Source of the DNA: Rhodococcus sp. HNM0569
GTDB lineage: Bacteria; Actinomycetota; Actinomycetes; Mycobacteriales; Mycobacteriaceae
Assembly (NCBI RefSeq): GCF_012726205.1
Contig: NZ_JAASAE010000009.1
Span: 103,102-167,101, forward strand
DNA: 64,000 nt
Direction: 5' to 3'
Part shown: piece by piece, positions 1 to 7,197 of the stretch
Numbering within the stretch: the stretch's first letter is position 1
Layout: each line of letters starts with the position of its first letter
Translations under genes and position numbers: made by a program
Notes under the pieces: model-generated
Seen by the model: only the letters and a program-made list of their open reading frames with translations
The model's database searches: none
What the model was told of the DNA's origin: nothing

Positions 1-943
1 GCGAACCGCCTGCCGCGGTGGCCTCCTCGACCGTGGCTCCCGCACGAGTGGCGGCGACGCCGGTCGCGTCGATCCACCCGCGGGGGCGTCGTCGATCGTC
101 GACGACGAGTACCCAGTCGCCCGCGTCGAGCTCGAGCGACGAGATGTCCGACGCGGGCGCCGTGCGCACGTCGTGCAGCGGCACCGCGGACGCGTCGCGG
201 AACGACAGGCCGCGATATCCGCGATCGCGGCCGACGAAATCGGCAACGAAATCCGTTGCGGGGGAGGCAAGCAGGGTCTGCGGGTCGTCGTACTGCTCGA
301 GCGTTCCGGCCGGGCCGAACACGGCGATGCGGTCGCCGAGCGTGACAGCCTCGTCGATGTCGTGGGTGACGAAGACGATCGTCTTGCGCAGTTCGCTCTG
401 CAACCTGCGCATCTCCCGTTGCAGTTCGTCGCGCACGACCGGGTCGACCGCGCTGAACGGCTCGTCCATCAGCAGGATCGGGGGATCGGCCGCGAGGGCG
501 CGTGCGACGCCGACGCGTTGCTGTTGACCGCCCGACAGTTGCGCCGGATAGCGCCCGGCGAGCACTGGATCGAGTCCGACGCGCGCGAGGACGTCGAGTG
601 CCGCGCGCCGCGCGCTGCGCCGCGAGGTGCCTTCGAGGACCGGGACCGTCGCGACATTGTCGACGACGGTGCGATGCGGCAGCAGCCCGCCGCTCTGGAT
701 GACATAGCCCATCCCGCGCCGCAGGCGCACGGCATCGACGTCGCGCACGTCGCGGTCGTCGACGAAGACCGTGCCGGACGTGGGCGTCACCATCCGGTTG
801 ATCATCCGCATCGCGGTGGTCTTGCCGCCGCCCGAAGGCCCGACGAACACCGTGAACGAACCGGCCGCGATCTCGAGATCGAGATCGCGCACTGCCACGG
901 TGCCGTTCGGGAACCGCTTCGAGACGTCGGAGAACCGGATCAC
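1..943 (-). CDS. Glycine betaine/choline-type ABC transporter ATP-binding protein (partial)
   Basis: This is the ATPase of an OpuC/ProV-type compatible-solute importer, and its C-terminus runs off the left edge. It starts at GTG 943, 4 bp after the stop of the solute-binding gene. Visible motifs are Walker A GPSGGGKT (residues 35-42), a Q-loop in MGYVIQSGGLLPH typical of OpuCA, signature LSGGQQQ (about 136) and Walker B ILLMDEP. After the nucleotide-binding domain comes FVGRDRGYRGLSF, the junction where OpuCA/ProV proteins continue into CBS domains. The permease genes are not seen and presumably lie beyond the window. Family assignment is confident; the exact solute is not readable. Confidence 0.9.
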   Translation of the reverse strand, partial: MIRFSDVSKRFPNGTVAVRDLDLEIAAGSFTVFVGPSGGGKTTAMRMINRMVTPTSGTVFVDDRDVRDVDAVRLRRGMGYVIQSGGLLPHRTVVDNVATVPVLEGTSRRSARRAALDVLARVGLDPVLAGRYPAQLSGGQQQRVGVARALAADPPILLMDEPFSAVDPVVRDELQREMRRLQSELRKTIVFVTHDIDEAVTLGDRIAVFGPAGTLEQYDDPQTLLASPATDFVADFVGRDRGYRGLSFRDASAVPLHDVRTAPASDISSLELDAGDWVLVVDDRRRPRGWIDATGVAATRAGATVEEATAAGGS

Positions 944-947
944 GTGC

Positions 948-1907
948 TCAGCCGACCGGCTCGTCGAGCCCCTTGGCGGCGACCCACTGTTGCGCCGCCT
1001 GCGCCGGCTCGGTCTTGGCGTCGCCGGACACCGAATCGTTGAGTGCGACGAGTTCGTCGGTGGTGAGCTGGGCCGACACCGCGTCCAGGGCCGCCTGCAA
1101 TTTGTCCGAGGACTTGGCCGCGCGGATGACGGGCACGACGTTCTGGGCGGGGAAGTTGTTCTCCGGATCGGCGAGCACCACGAAGTCGTTCGCCGCGATC
1201 GCGGGGGACGTGGTGAAGATGTTCGCGGCGAGCACCTGACCCGACTTCAGCGCTTCGACGGTTGCCGGCCCGCCGCCGTCGGCGATCGGGACGAAGTTGT
1301 CCGACGAGACGTCGAGTCCGTACTTGTCCTTCAACCCGGGAAGGCCGACAGGGCGCTCCTGGAACTCGGCGGGGGCGCCGAAGGTGACGTCCGCGGAGTG
1401 CGGCGCGAGGTCCGCGATCGTGGTGAGATTCCATCGCTCGGCGGTCTCGCGCGTGACGACGACGGCGTCCTTGTCCTCCGCCGCGGCGGGGCGCGCGGTC
1501 GTGAGATCGGGCCCGAGTGCTGCGGGCAGCGCGGCCTCGACGTCGGCGGACGTCGAAGCGGTGGCCTCCGGATCGAGGTAGTGCAGCAGATTGCCCGTGT
1601 AGTCGGGGATCACGTCGATCGAACCGTCCCGCAGTGCGGGAATGTAGGCTTCGCGGCTGCCGATGTTCAGCTTGGTCGACACGTCGAATCCGTTGACCCG
1701 CAGCACCTCGGCGTAGATGCCGGCGACGGTCTCGGACTCCGGGAAGTTGGCCGAGCCGACCACGATCGCGTCGGGGTCGTCGCCCGAGCCTTCGCCGCCG
1801 CTCGACAGGGGATCGGATCCGCCGCCGCACGCCGTGAGGACGAGGGCGACCGCGGACGCGGCAGCCACTGCGGCGATTCGGCGACCGGCGCGCAGGGGAG
1901 TGCGCAT
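948..1907 (-). CDS. OpuC/OsmX-type solute-binding lipoprotein
   Basis: Periplasmic-type binding protein for glycine betaine, carnitine, choline or a similar solute, about 319 residues. It has a short basic N-terminus, a hydrophobic stretch and a lipobox LTAC (cysteine about 27). The mature part begins with IVVGSANFPESE and continues with VIPDYTGNLLHYLDP, both characteristic of the OpuAC substrate-binding fold. I chose ATG 1907 because GGAAGGA lies 5 nt upstream; an ATG two codons earlier would sit directly on that ribosome-binding site. It is the first gene of a minus-strand operon with the ATPase that follows after 4 bp. It is divergent from a paralogous binding protein at 2057. Confidence 0.9.
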   Translation of the reverse strand: MRTPLRAGRRIAAVAAASAVALVLTACGGGSDPLSSGGEGSGDDPDAIVVGSANFPESETVAGIYAEVLRVNGFDVSTKLNIGSREAYIPALRDGSIDVIPDYTGNLLHYLDPEATASTSADVEAALPAALGPDLTTARPAAAEDKDAVVVTRETAERWNLTTIADLAPHSADVTFGAPAEFQERPVGLPGLKDKYGLDVSSDNFVPIADGGGPATVEALKSGQVLAANIFTTSPAIAANDFVVLADPENNFPAQNVVPVIRAAKSSDKLQAALDAVSAQLTTDELVALNDSVSGDAKTEPAQAAQQWVAAKGLDEPVG

Positions 1908-2056
1908 GAGCATCCTTCCGTCGTCGCGGCGGAGCGGCCAGCAGGCCGTGCTGGGAGTCGTTGCCGCGCATCGGAGGCTCAGTGTAACGATAGGAACGGC
2001 GTGCATCGTGGAGGAAACGGCCGGTCGGCAGACGCGCGGGACAGGAGACGGACAGG

Positions 2057-2923
2057 GTGAGGATTCGGCAACGACGGGCGCGGCGCGGTGCGGCGGCACT
2101 CGTCGCGGCGGCAGCTGTGGGTGTGGGCGCCGCGAGCGGATGTTCCGCCGACAACTCGCTGCTCGATCCGCTCGCGGGCTCCGAGCCGCGGCCAGTCGTG
2201 ATCGGCGCGGGGGACCGGCCCGAGAGTGTCGTGCTGGCGCACGTGTACGCGGCCGCGTTGCGGGCGGCGGGTGGGAGCGTCGAGGTCGTCACCGGGCTGG
2301 GGGACCGCGCCTCGGTGCTTGCGAAGCTCGATGCCGGTGACATCACGTTCGTTCCCGAGTTCAGTGGCGGGCTGCTCGGGGCGCTCGACCCCGATGCCGA
2401 CGCGCGCACCCCGGAGGACGTGTATGCCGCGGTCAGTCGCGCACTGCCGCAAGGATTGTCGGTTTCCGACTCGGCTCCCGCCGAGGTGCGGCGGGTGCTC
2501 ACGAGCGTCGAGCCCGGGACGGTCGCGGAACTCCTCCCGCGCTGCGGCGCAACGACACTCGTCACGACCGACGCGTGGGACGTCGCGCGGGCACCGGACG
2601 CGCTCGCCGACGGGGGCTGCCGGTTCGGGTCCGTGACGCCGCAGGGTGCGGCCGAGGCGGCGACCGGCACCGTGGTCGGGTCGACCACCATCGCCGAGCA
2701 CGGCGACCTGACGCCGCTCGAGGACCCCGACTACGTGTTCGCGGCGCAGAATGTGGTGCCGCTGTATCGCACCGACTCGCTCAGCACCGCGCAGGTGAAG
2801 TCACTCGACGTCGTGGCGGGCGAACTCGGCACGGCGGACCTCGCCGACATGGTCGAGCGGGTCCGCCGCGGCGAGATCGATTCAGCTGCCGCTGCGGGAG
2901 ACTGGTTCGCCGCGCGCGCCTGA
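2057..2923 (+). CDS. Orphan OpuC-like solute-binding lipoprotein
   Basis: A second, divergent paralogue of the neighbouring solute-binding protein (288 residues). It has an N-terminal arginine-rich segment, a hydrophobic stretch and a lipobox ASGC (cysteine 29). The fold markers are shifted but present: VVIGAGDRPESVVLAHVYA and FVPEFSGGLLGALDPDAD correspond to the positions of the ligand-loop motifs in the neighbour. No ATPase or permease follows it, so it either feeds the adjacent transporter or has become a sensor. Start GTG 2057 is preceded by GGAGA at about 8 nt. Its last 42 bp overlap the convergent esterase gene. Confidence 0.8.
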   Translation: MRIRQRRARRGAAALVAAAAVGVGAASGCSADNSLLDPLAGSEPRPVVIGAGDRPESVVLAHVYAAALRAAGGSVEVVTGLGDRASVLAKLDAGDITFVPEFSGGLLGALDPDADARTPEDVYAAVSRALPQGLSVSDSAPAEVRRVLTSVEPGTVAELLPRCGATTLVTTDAWDVARAPDALADGGCRFGSVTPQGAAEAATGTVVGSTTIAEHGDLTPLEDPDYVFAAQNVVPLYRTDSLSTAQVKSLDVVAGELGTADLADMVERVRRGEIDSAAAAGDWFAARA

Positions 2924-3826
2924 GCGTGCGTGGGTGCCGAGGAAGCCGCCCAGCTCGCGCACCGCGTCGGCGGCCTCGCGCAGCAGCGACGCCTGCAGGT
3001 GCGCCACATGCCAGAGGTCCGGATACTCGGTGAGATCGACCTGCGTGCCGGCGGCCCGCATGCGTGCGACGAGCTCGGTGATCTGGCCGTACAGGATCTC
3101 GCTCGTGCCGACATGGACGAGAGTCGGCGGCAGGCCGGACAGATCGCCGTGCAGCGGTGCGTACCCGGGATCGGTGGGGTCGCCGTCGCCGAGGTACTTG
3201 TCGCCCGCGTCGTAGGCCCACCCCGTGTTGACCACGAGGTCGCGAGGGAACGGGGCCGCGCGGTCCGCGGGATCGACCCACGGCGAGATCAGGCCGAGTG
3301 CGGCGGGCCGGATCCCGAACCGATCGACGAGCCGCCGTCCCGTGGCGAGGGCGAGACCACCGCCCGCCGAGTCGCCTGCGAGCGTGACGGTGTCGGCGCT
3401 CCGCCCGTCGTCGAGCAGCGCCCGGAAGGCGGCGACCGCGTCGTCGAGGCCTGCCGGGAATGGATGCTCGGGAGCGAGTCGGTAGTCGAGCGTGTAAACC
3501 ACCGACTGCGATTCGCGAGCCAGGTGCGCGGCAAGGGACCGGTGCGTCGCGAGCGAGCCGATCGTGTACGCACCGCCGTGCAGATAGAGCATCGCGGTGG
3601 GTCGTTCGGTCGCACCCACCGTGATCCGTTCGGCGGGCCGACCCGCGAGGCTCGTGCGCCGCACGACCGACCCGGCGGGCATCTGCTGCAGCGGCGCCGC
3701 GAGGTCGAGCAGCGCGCGCTGCACGCGGTACGGCAGCGCCGCGTTGAGCGCGAGCCGGTAGAACGGCCCGAGCCCTGCCGCCACCACCGGCAGCGGCAGG
3801 TGCCCGCCCGAGAACGGACCGATCAT
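2882..3826 (-). CDS. Alpha/beta hydrolase (HSL/LipR-like esterase)
   Basis: A 314-residue carboxylesterase of the hormone-sensitive-lipase family. The oxyanion-hole motif HGGAYTIGS is at about 83-91 and the nucleophile elbow GDSAGG has its serine at about 153. The acid position reads TSEILYG, with glutamate where many relatives have aspartate, and a C-terminal histidine sits in YPDLWHVAH. The start ATG overlaps the stop of the dehydrogenase gene (ATGA), so it is the third gene of the monooxygenase operon. In that context it probably hydrolyses the ester or lactone made by the monooxygenase. The 3' end overlaps the convergent binding-protein gene. Confidence 0.88.
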   Translation of the reverse strand: MIGPFSGGHLPLPVVAAGLGPFYRLALNAALPYRVQRALLDLAAPLQQMPAGSVVRRTSLAGRPAERITVGATERPTAMLYLHGGAYTIGSLATHRSLAAHLARESQSVVYTLDYRLAPEHPFPAGLDDAVAAFRALLDDGRSADTVTLAGDSAGGGLALATGRRLVDRFGIRPAALGLISPWVDPADRAAPFPRDLVVNTGWAYDAGDKYLGDGDPTDPGYAPLHGDLSGLPPTLVHVGTSEILYGQITELVARMRAAGTQVDLTEYPDLWHVAHLQASLLREAADAVRELGGFLGTHARSGARGEPVSRSGS

Positions 3827-4647
3827 TTCGGCATCGCGCGCGGCACGACGGTCGCGACGACACGCTGGTACGACGACGCCACGATGCGCACCCACAGGTC
3901 GAGGAACTTGGCGTCCGCGCCGATCAGCACGCGCGCCTTGTTCTTTCGGACGCCGGTGGTGATCGTCTCGGCGGCATCCGTCGCGCTCGTGCGGGCGAGG
4001 CGGGTGTCGAAGAACTTGGCCACCTTGTCGAGATCCTCGTCCGGGCCGGTGACCGCATTGCGCGCGATCGCGGTCTTGATGCCGCCCGGGTGTACGCACG
4101 TGACGCGCACCGGGTGCTTCGCGACGATCATCTCCTGGCGGAGTGCCTCGGTGAACCCGCGCACCGCGAATTTCGCGGCGTTGTACGCGCTCTGCCCCGG
4201 GATCGACAGCAGGCCGAACAGGCTCGACGTGTTGACCACGTGGCCGTCGCCCGACGCGATGAGGTGCGGCAGAAACGCTTTCGTGCCGTTGACGACGCCC
4301 CAGAAGTCGACGTCCACGACGCGTTCGAAGTCCTTGAACTCGGAGCGCTCGAACGAACCGTGGTAGGCGATGCCCGCATTGTTGTAGACCTGGTTGACCT
4401 TGCCGAAGTGCGCGACCACGGCGTCGGCGTAGTCGAGCACCGCCTGGCGCTCGGTGACGTCGAGATGGTCGGACTTGACCTCGGCTCCGGTGGCCTCGAC
4501 CTGACGCACCGTCTCGGCCAGCCCGACGGTGTCCATGTCGGACAGCGCGAGCTTGGCGCCCTTCGCCGCGAGATCGAGCGCGAGCGCCCGGCCGATCCCC
4601 GAACCTGCGCCGGTCACCACTGCGACCCGGCCTGCGAACTCGCTCAT
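3823..4647 (-). CDS. Short-chain dehydrogenase/reductase
   Basis: Classical SDR of 274 residues. It has the NAD(P)-binding TGAGSGIG near the N-terminus, NNAG (in VYNNAGIAYHG), a serine in VVNTSSLFG and the catalytic YNAAK. The aspartate in LALSDMD after beta-strand 2 favours NAD(H) over NADP(H), by family rule. The C-terminal extension (RVLIGADAKFLDLWVRIV) is typical of mycobacterial SDRs found beside flavin monooxygenases. Start and stop both overlap the neighbours by ATGA, indicating translational coupling. The likely role is interconversion of an alcohol and a ketone upstream of the monooxygenase. The substrate is not evident. Confidence 0.92.
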   Translation of the reverse strand: MSEFAGRVAVVTGAGSGIGRALALDLAAKGAKLALSDMDTVGLAETVRQVEATGAEVKSDHLDVTERQAVLDYADAVVAHFGKVNQVYNNAGIAYHGSFERSEFKDFERVVDVDFWGVVNGTKAFLPHLIASGDGHVVNTSSLFGLLSIPGQSAYNAAKFAVRGFTEALRQEMIVAKHPVRVTCVHPGGIKTAIARNAVTGPDEDLDKVAKFFDTRLARTSATDAAETITTGVRKNKARVLIGADAKFLDLWVRIVASSYQRVVATVVPRAMPK

Positions 4648-6266
4648 TCGGCTGCCACCTTCGTCATGTCGTCCGTGTTCTTGCGCTTGCCTGCACGCTT
4701 GCCTTTGCCGGTGCCCGCCGATTCGGCGGGGGGAGCCGGCAGGTCGCCCGTCGCGACGCTGTCGTACGCGATGAGATCGAACTTGCGGGTCTCGTTGCGG
4801 AACTCGAACGTGAACCCGGGCCACAGCGTCGTGTTGTTGCCGTGCTTGTCGAGGTACCAGCTGGCGCAGCCGCCGTTCATCCAGACGCTGCTCGCGAGCC
4901 GGTCCTGCAGGTCGGTGTTGTACCGGTCCTGGACGTCGCGGCGCACCTCGACGGTGCCGAGGTCGTAGCGGTCGATGGTGCGCAGCGCGTCCACGAGGTA
5001 GTTGAGCTGCGACTCGATCATGTACACCATCGACGTGTGGCCCAGCCCGGTGTTGGGGCCGACGAGGAAGAACATGTTGGGGAAGCCTGCGACGGCGGAG
5101 CCCTTGTAGCCCTGCTGGCCGCCTTCGTCGAACACCTCGGCCAGCGAACGGCCGCCCTTGCCGAAGATATGGGCGAAAGTGGGGGAGTCGGTGACGTGGA
5201 AGCCCGTCGCGACCACGATCGCATCGACCTCGCGGCGCGTGCCGTCCTTGGTGACGATCGAGTTGGCGGTGACCTCCTCGATGCCGTCGGTGACGACGTC
5301 GACATTCGGCTGCGCGAGCGCGGGGAAGTAGTTGTTCGAGATCAGCATGCGTTTGCAGCCGATGCGGAAGTTCGGGGTGACCTTCTTGCGCAGCACCGGA
5401 TCCTTGATCTGCCTGCGCAGGTGGCGCTCGGCCACGAACTGCAACGGCTTCATGAAGATAGGGGCCTTCGCGAGGCCCACGACCTGCGTCTCGCGCATGA
5501 GGTAGATGCCGAGGCGGCTGAGCTTCTGGAAACCGGGGACGTACTTGAACGCGGCCTTCTCGAGCGGCGTGTACTCGCGGTCGGCGCGCGGCAGGATCCA
5601 CGGTGCGGTGCGCTGGTAGACGTCGAGGTTCTTCGCGATCTTCGCGACCTGCGGCACGATCTGGATCGCGGACGCGCCGGTGCCGATGACGGCGACGCGC
5701 TTGCCCGTGAGGTCCGAGTCGTGGTTCCACTGCGCCGAGTGGAAGATCTCGCCCTGGAAGTCGCCGATGCCCTTGATGTCGGGCAGGTTGGGCTCGCACA
5801 GTGCGCCGACCGCCGACACGACGATCTTGGCGACGAACTTGCCCTTGTTCGTCTGGACGATCCAGCGGTGGCGAGCGGAATCCCAGTGTGCATTCTGCAC
5901 GTCGCAGCCGAAGATGTGCCGGTCGCGGACCTTGTACTTGTCGGCCACCGACTCGATGTAGCGCTGGATCTCGGGCTGCGTCGAGAACGAGCGCGTCCAG
6001 GTCGGGTTGAGTGCGAACGAGTACGAGTACAGGTGCGACGGCACGTCGCACGCCGCGCCGGGGTAGCTGTTGTCCCGCCAGGTGCCGCCGACCTCGGTGC
6101 CGCGCTCGAGGACGACGAAGTCCTTGCGACCGGCCTGCGTGAGTTTGATGGCGGCACCCAGGCCCGCGAAGCCGCTGCCGATGATCAGGGTGTCGACCTC
6201 ACGAACGCCCGGCGCGTCGCCCTTCGGCGCCGCCTGCTCGTGAGTATCTGTAACTGGGAGACTCAT
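4644..6266 (-). CDS. FAD-dependent Baeyer-Villiger-type monooxygenase
   Basis: A 540-residue class B flavin monooxygenase. It contains GSGFAGLG (FAD Rossmann motif, about 31), GGTWRDNSYPGAACD (the long BVMO fingerprint), FQGEIFHSAQWN (the short fingerprint FxGxxxHxxxW, here followed by Asn rather than Pro/Asp), GTGASAIQ (NADPH site) and VATGFHVTD. The C-terminus is a lysine-rich tail. Such enzymes insert oxygen next to a ketone, giving an ester or lactone. With the downstream SDR and esterase this makes a plausible alcohol-ketone-ester-acid route. A -10 box lies immediately before the ATG, suggesting a leaderless mRNA. EthA, MymA and related mycobacterial enzymes are relatives; the closest one cannot be named without a search. 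Confidence 0.92.
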   Translation of the reverse strand: MSLPVTDTHEQAAPKGDAPGVREVDTLIIGSGFAGLGAAIKLTQAGRKDFVVLERGTEVGGTWRDNSYPGAACDVPSHLYSYSFALNPTWTRSFSTQPEIQRYIESVADKYKVRDRHIFGCDVQNAHWDSARHRWIVQTNKGKFVAKIVVSAVGALCEPNLPDIKGIGDFQGEIFHSAQWNHDSDLTGKRVAVIGTGASAIQIVPQVAKIAKNLDVYQRTAPWILPRADREYTPLEKAAFKYVPGFQKLSRLGIYLMRETQVVGLAKAPIFMKPLQFVAERHLRRQIKDPVLRKKVTPNFRIGCKRMLISNNYFPALAQPNVDVVTDGIEEVTANSIVTKDGTRREVDAIVVATGFHVTDSPTFAHIFGKGGRSLAEVFDEGGQQGYKGSAVAGFPNMFFLVGPNTGLGHTSMVYMIESQLNYLVDALRTIDRYDLGTVEVRRDVQDRYNTDLQDRLASSVWMNGGCASWYLDKHGNNTTLWPGFTFEFRNETRKFDLIAYDSVATGDLPAPPAESAGTGKGKRAGKRKNTDDMTKVAAE

Positions 6267-6273
6267 GTAAACG

Positions 6274-6303
6274 ACCTTAGAGCTGTTACTGTGACGTAGT
6301 CAA
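6274..6303 (-). promoter_or_regulatory. Promoter of the monooxygenase operon
   Basis: On the minus strand TTGACT (6303-6298) is followed by an 18-nt spacer and TAAGGT (6279-6274). The predicted transcription start is at about 6267-6266, right at the ATG, so the mRNA would be leaderless. The -35 hexamer lies in one arm of the palindrome 6299-6315. Confidence 0.6.
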
Positions 6304-6315
6304 TAGCTTATTGAC
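6299..6315. promoter_or_regulatory. TetR-type operator palindrome
   Basis: GTCAATA-gct-TATTGAC is a perfect 7-bp inverted repeat in the 111-bp gap between divergent monooxygenase and TetR genes. One arm contains most of the -35 of the monooxygenase promoter. The other contains TTGACA (6311-6316), a perfect -35 facing the TetR gene. Binding here would occlude both promoters. Confidence 0.65.
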
Positions 6316-6377
6316 ACTTACTCAGTAGTGACAGGTTTTCAGTACGGTCGAAGGATGGCAGTGGTTCAGGGGCAGAG

Positions 6378-7055
6378 ATGGCGATGACGGCGGGGCGGAA
6401 GGTCGGCGCGGCGGCGACCGGCAAGCGCACCCGGCTCAGTCCGGGCGAGCGGCGCAGGCAACTCGTCGAGCTCGGCGTCGAGATGCTCGCCGAACGCACG
6501 CTCGACGGCATCTCGATCGACGAGATCGCCGATCAGGCGGGTGTGTCGCGCGGTCTGCTGTTCCACTATTTCGCGTCGAAGGACGACTTCCTGCTCGAGA
6601 TCGTGCGCGAGGCGTCCGAGATGCTGTTGCAGCGGACCGATCCTGCGCTGGTCACCGACTCGACCGATCCGGCCGAGGTCCTGCGGGCGGTCATCGGGTC
6701 GTATGTCGACTACGCGGCCGAGAACAGCATCACCTATGTGTCGCTGCTGAGGGGCAAGGCCAGCGGGGATCCCGACATGGCGGCGCTGTTCGACCGCACA
6801 CGGGTCACGATGATCGAGCGCACCCTCGCACAGCTGCCCGCGCTCGGCGTCGAGCGCAACCCGCGGCTCGAGATCATGGTGCGCGGCTGGATCGCGTTCG
6901 TCGAGGAAGCCACCATCACGTGGCTGCGCGACCCGCGCATCGGGCGCGACGAGCTCGTCGAACTCGACATCGCCGCGCTGCCCGGTCTCGCGTTGTCGGT
7001 CGCGCCCGAGCTCACACACGCGCTGCTCGACGGCCCCGCCGCGCCCCTGCCGTGA
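6378..7055 (+). CDS. TetR-family transcriptional regulator
   Basis: A 225-residue regulator with an N-terminal helix-turn-helix. ISIDEIADQAGVSRGLLFHYFASKDDF (about 45-70) is read as the canonical TetR HTH, followed by a variable ligand-binding domain. The start ATG 6378 has AGGGG 5 nt upstream. It is divergent from the monooxygenase-dehydrogenase-esterase operon and shares a palindromic operator with it, so it most likely represses both itself and that operon until a substrate or product binds. A hairpin terminator follows the gene. Confidence 0.9.
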   Translation: MAMTAGRKVGAAATGKRTRLSPGERRRQLVELGVEMLAERTLDGISIDEIADQAGVSRGLLFHYFASKDDFLLEIVREASEMLLQRTDPALVTDSTDPAEVLRAVIGSYVDYAAENSITYVSLLRGKASGDPDMAALFDRTRVTMIERTLAQLPALGVERNPRLEIMVRGWIAFVEEATITWLRDPRIGRDELVELDIAALPGLALSVAPELTHALLDGPAAPLP

Positions 7056-7117
7056 GCACTTGACGAGTCCGGGCACGCCGGTATCGCGCACAAGCGCTTC
7101 CGAGACAAGGGCATACG

Positions 7118-7159
7118 AGAACGGGCCGGCCCCACCGCGAGGTGGGACCGGCCCGTTCT
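7118..7159. terminator. Bidirectional hairpin terminator
   Basis: A 19-bp stem with one mismatch (arms 7118-7136 and 7141-7159) closes on a GCGA loop between convergent TetR and kgd genes. There is no T-tract, as is common in high-GC actinobacteria. Confidence 0.75.
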
Positions 7160-7197
7160 GCTCAGCCGAAGGGCCGAGCTTCGGATGCTCAGCCGAA
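7159..7197. repeat. Short direct repeat at the kgd 3' end
   Basis: The 12-mer TGCTCAGCCGAA occurs at 7159-7170 and again at 7186-7197, where it covers the kgd stop codon. It looks like a remnant of a small tandem duplication of the kgd 3' end. Confidence 0.55.

Noticed and set aside
4090..6299. Plus-strand frames antisense to the monooxygenase and dehydrogenase genes.
   Set aside because: They lack family motifs, and the minus strand carries complete, overlapping enzyme genes.
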